Source: Strigamia acuminata (lineage: Eukaryota > Arthropoda > Chilopoda > Geophilomorpha > Linotaeniidae). From it: DNA of 64,000 bases. Location: the NCBI GenBank assembly GCA_949358305.1, contig OX442321.1, forward strand, positions 1,550,001 to 1,614,000, given 5' to 3'. A model generated the notes under the pieces. That model was not told where the DNA came from, made no database searches, and was given only the letters and a program-made list of their open reading frames with translations. Below are positions 61,314 through 64,000 of the stretch, in pieces (the first letter of the stretch is position 1; each line of letters opens with the position of its first letter). The translations under genes and the position numbers were made by a program.

Positions 61314-64000
61314 TTTATTAGCCATTTTAAGAGATAAATCGGTCGGAACAAGACGTTGTTAAGACTAACAACAACCTAACCGAGATAAGCTACGAAATGT
61401 GCGCTAAATGAATAAAACAACGAAATGATATAAACTTACGGTTTTACTTGCTTGTTTCTACGAATACAAATGGTTCGGGGTTCTGGATACGTGTAAGCGG
61501 CGGCTACACTGGTTGAGGATCCGGGCGATGCACGAAGGGTACGGCTGACTTTGCGGCATCGTCACAAATAACGCTACGGAGACGTATTTGGTCCGCAGCT
61601 CGAATATCTAATAATACGAAGAGTCCTTCGTATGGAAAGGAATATTCTGTAGAATATTCCAGGTCAAATAAATACAAAGTGATTAGTGGAATACAACAAA
61701 TGAATTGTTGTATAAATATTAATGGGGCGGGGACAGTCACGACAGTCGACAGGACCGTCGCGGGAGTTGTTGAGGCTCCATCCGCCAGCATGCCTTACGA
61801 CGACAAGATCTCGTGATCAGGCGCCGAGTATTTGTTTGTACGCTTTACATCGCTATCGGTGGTACCAACCACCGGGTAAACATTCCTATGGATTTACCAA
61901 TTCCAGGATTACCAATACCTGAGTAATTGTTTAACGAAATGTCTTCACGGACAATTCTCACGGGCTACCAACCCGGCGTAGTGTGCCTTTAAATATGCCA
62001 TTCACCGACCACTAAAGTACGGAAGGACCTATGATACGCAATTCGCCCTGGAATAGCATTTGTCCGTGTTTGTTTCGTGCTCGGGTGGGACCTCCCGCAC
62101 ACACGCTCTTGGCAGAGCGTCTGACCCTCGTCCGAGGAATCGCTCAGATAGATGCGACTATCACCGATCATATAGTTTGACATTTATTTAACGGGTTAGT
62201 CAATCCCGTGCATGAGCATTATACTATGCCACCGTATGAAATCCTACTGTCCCTTAGAACAGCTGGCTAACACTACGGGGCCATTTCATGTTGTTAACAT
62301 GTCTACAAGGTTAGCCTTCCCCGATGGGCCCTACAACAAGCAATAACGAGATAGTAAGTCTACATATCCATTGAGAGCTGAGGAGGCCTGATGTGTCGAT
62401 AAGAAAGAGAGAAATCAAACGATAACCAACAATACATACAAACAATATTCAAATCAAGCCAGGGGCCTGGTAGAAAACCAGAGCTTATATAGTTCCTGAG
62501 AACAATCAGATTGGCGACAGCCAATCAGGTGCCTGGATCGACGGATTCGTGGATCACTAGTCCGGACCTAATAGAGACCGGGGTTCGGACCTAATATGGA
62601 ATTGGGTCCAGAAGGGTCCGATTGGTCCCCTTCAACAAGTAAATATAAAATATAATATTGATTCGGCAGAATCAATATTTAAGTAAATAATACTTTATCA
62701 TGTTTAATAAATAATTTATATTTATTCACGTCATTCCGACAATTAATTATAATTCTCGCAATTCATTCGAAAATGCGCGCTTTTAGTCAAATAGCGCCAT
62801 CTGGCGGCAAATCGGAAATTATACGGTTTTATAACCGTCACACATCCCCCGGTGGCAAACATAAGAGTTTACTAACTCTATATTTGTCATCGGAAAGATT
62901 ACTTCTTAAGTTTAAGATGTTCACCCTGATTTTTATTGAATTATTTATAATCCAATACCTGCTCTATTAATTTTAGTCAAAATTAATCACACTAATTTCT
63001 TTCAGAAACTCATAACACAATTGACTAATTGGCTTTCCTGTACAATACACCTCCTAGTTGCAAGGCAACGGGATGGATTCTTCGGAACATGTCATTCATA
63101 TTCGTCATCCACTCGATTTCGATTGAAATCTTACTCTACCGATCTAATTCAAACATGAACATGTTTATTAGAGGATTTGTAACAACTCTTCGAATTTTGA
63201 CTTAATAAAATCAAAACATAATTCTTTTGCTGCTTAATATCTCAAGCCTCGACCGAGACTTGAATTTTACTTTAACTGGGGACCTCTTACACAAATAACT
63301 AGACTATTGTCTAATTACTACAAATATTTATTTGTAGTCGTGTAACCTAACTCGTATTTTATTTTCTTCTAGAAAACAATACCAATTTATTCTACGAGCG
63401 TAAAATATATTTGTTCCGAAATAAAACTTCTTTTATTTATCATCATTTCTAGAATCCTAGAATTTTGTATCCGATTTAAACTATCCCCCGGTGGTGTGAT
63501 TTATTAATCACTACACCGCTTAAAGTATTTATCTAAATACCACACAAGTTTTTATTAAAAACTTTTTATTCTATTGAATAAATTCAACTTTTATCAACCG
63601 AAGCTTTATTCAAAGTTCCGGTGATCGAGATTTATTTAAAACCTTTTGAGTTTGGTGGGATAATATTTTATCCCCCGGATCTAGCATTTTGCTTCAGACA
63701 AATTAGAAACGTTTGTTTCAAGTTTATCCACTTTTATTAAGAATTTCAGTTATGAAACTCGTAAGACTGTTTTGTAATTAATTACTAAATAGTCTTTTAT
63801 AGGTTCATCTTTAGATTTCACCAAATAAAGCTTCATTGTTACGGATTACCTTATAAATTTTCTTTAAACAATGAGTTGGCACTCTTTGTTTGCGTAACAG
63901 ATAGGTACTATCTCTAGTGAGATTGTCAAAAAATAGTGCAACCGCACTTTTGGAGGTTAAATAACCTTGTAAATTCCACATTCTATAGAATCGGTATATG
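61314..64000. other. Unassigned sequence downstream of protease
   Basis: No open frame over about 100 codons and no pol motif on either strand. From 62637 leftward, the minus strand reads TGTTGAAGGGGACC, then a TATATAAGC box near 62490, which looks like the start of an LTR in the opposite orientation (weak). ATTGATTC / GAATCAAT at about 62657-62680 form a hairpin. From 62640 on it is very AT-rich, with TCCCCCGG motifs at 62845, 63484 and 63670. It may be the 3' part of the element or a second element. Confidence 0.4.

Noticed and set aside
61722..62183. Small frames after the protease as pol remnants
   Set aside because: No YxDD, RNase H or integrase motif in any frame; too short.

Overview
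The window is animal nuclear DNA: AT-rich, with most introns 50-80 bp, a metazoan gene set (RNA polymerase III large subunit, calcineurin A, an enkurin-domain protein, group III secreted phospholipases A2, BTB and TRAF-like sequences), two nuclear tRNAs and many DNA transposons. An invertebrate is most likely. Paired inhibitor-cystine-knot (knottin) genes beside bee-venom-type sPLA2 genes suggest an arthropod or similar, but the species cannot be fixed from this sequence.

Layout. 0-4.3 kb: two tandem minus-strand LRR genes, one truncated by a frameshift. 4.6-7 kb: one arm of a large interrupted inverted duplication whose other arm lies at 36.3-37.7 kb, each with a copy of a small Cys-rich ORF. 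7.0-7.4 kb: a small Pro/Tyr/Gly-rich gene divergent from POLR3A. 8.2-18.5 kb: complete POLR3A, 26 exons, 1389 aa, ending with an AT-AC (U12-type) intron. 20.0-30.4 kb: complete calcineurin A, 15 exons including two small symmetric optional-looking exons; its last intron holds three transposons nested inside one another. 33.7-35.4 kb: an unrecognised 303-aa gene. 35.5-40.7 kb: transposon-rich, with a degraded copy of the POLR3A 3' end. 40.7-42.3 kb: intronless BTB gene. 42.7-43.1 kb: TRAF/MATH pseudogene. 43.6-46.2 kb: complete young LTR element coding only Gag and protease. 46.9-47.3 kb: tRNA-Leu(AAG) and tRNA-Lys(TTT). 47.9-49.5 kb: ENKD1-like gene. 49.7-50.5 kb: two knottin genes. 51.0-57.3 kb: three tandem sPLA2 genes, the third interrupted. 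57.3-64 kb: a second, larger LTR element with Gag, an apparent -1 frameshift signal and protease, then unassigned sequence.

How things fit together. From 49.7 to 57.3 kb every gene is on the minus strand, small, secreted and disulphide-rich, and both families grew by local tandem duplication. The housekeeping genes (POLR3A, calcineurin, ENKD1, the 34-kb gene) carry young tandem-repeat arrays in single introns. In POLR3A, ENKD1 and the 34-kb gene the coding strand switches from G+T-rich to A+C-rich across nearly every such array, a sawtooth that gene annotation does not explain. All exon calls were made by reading splice sites and checking phase by hand; no database search was possible.
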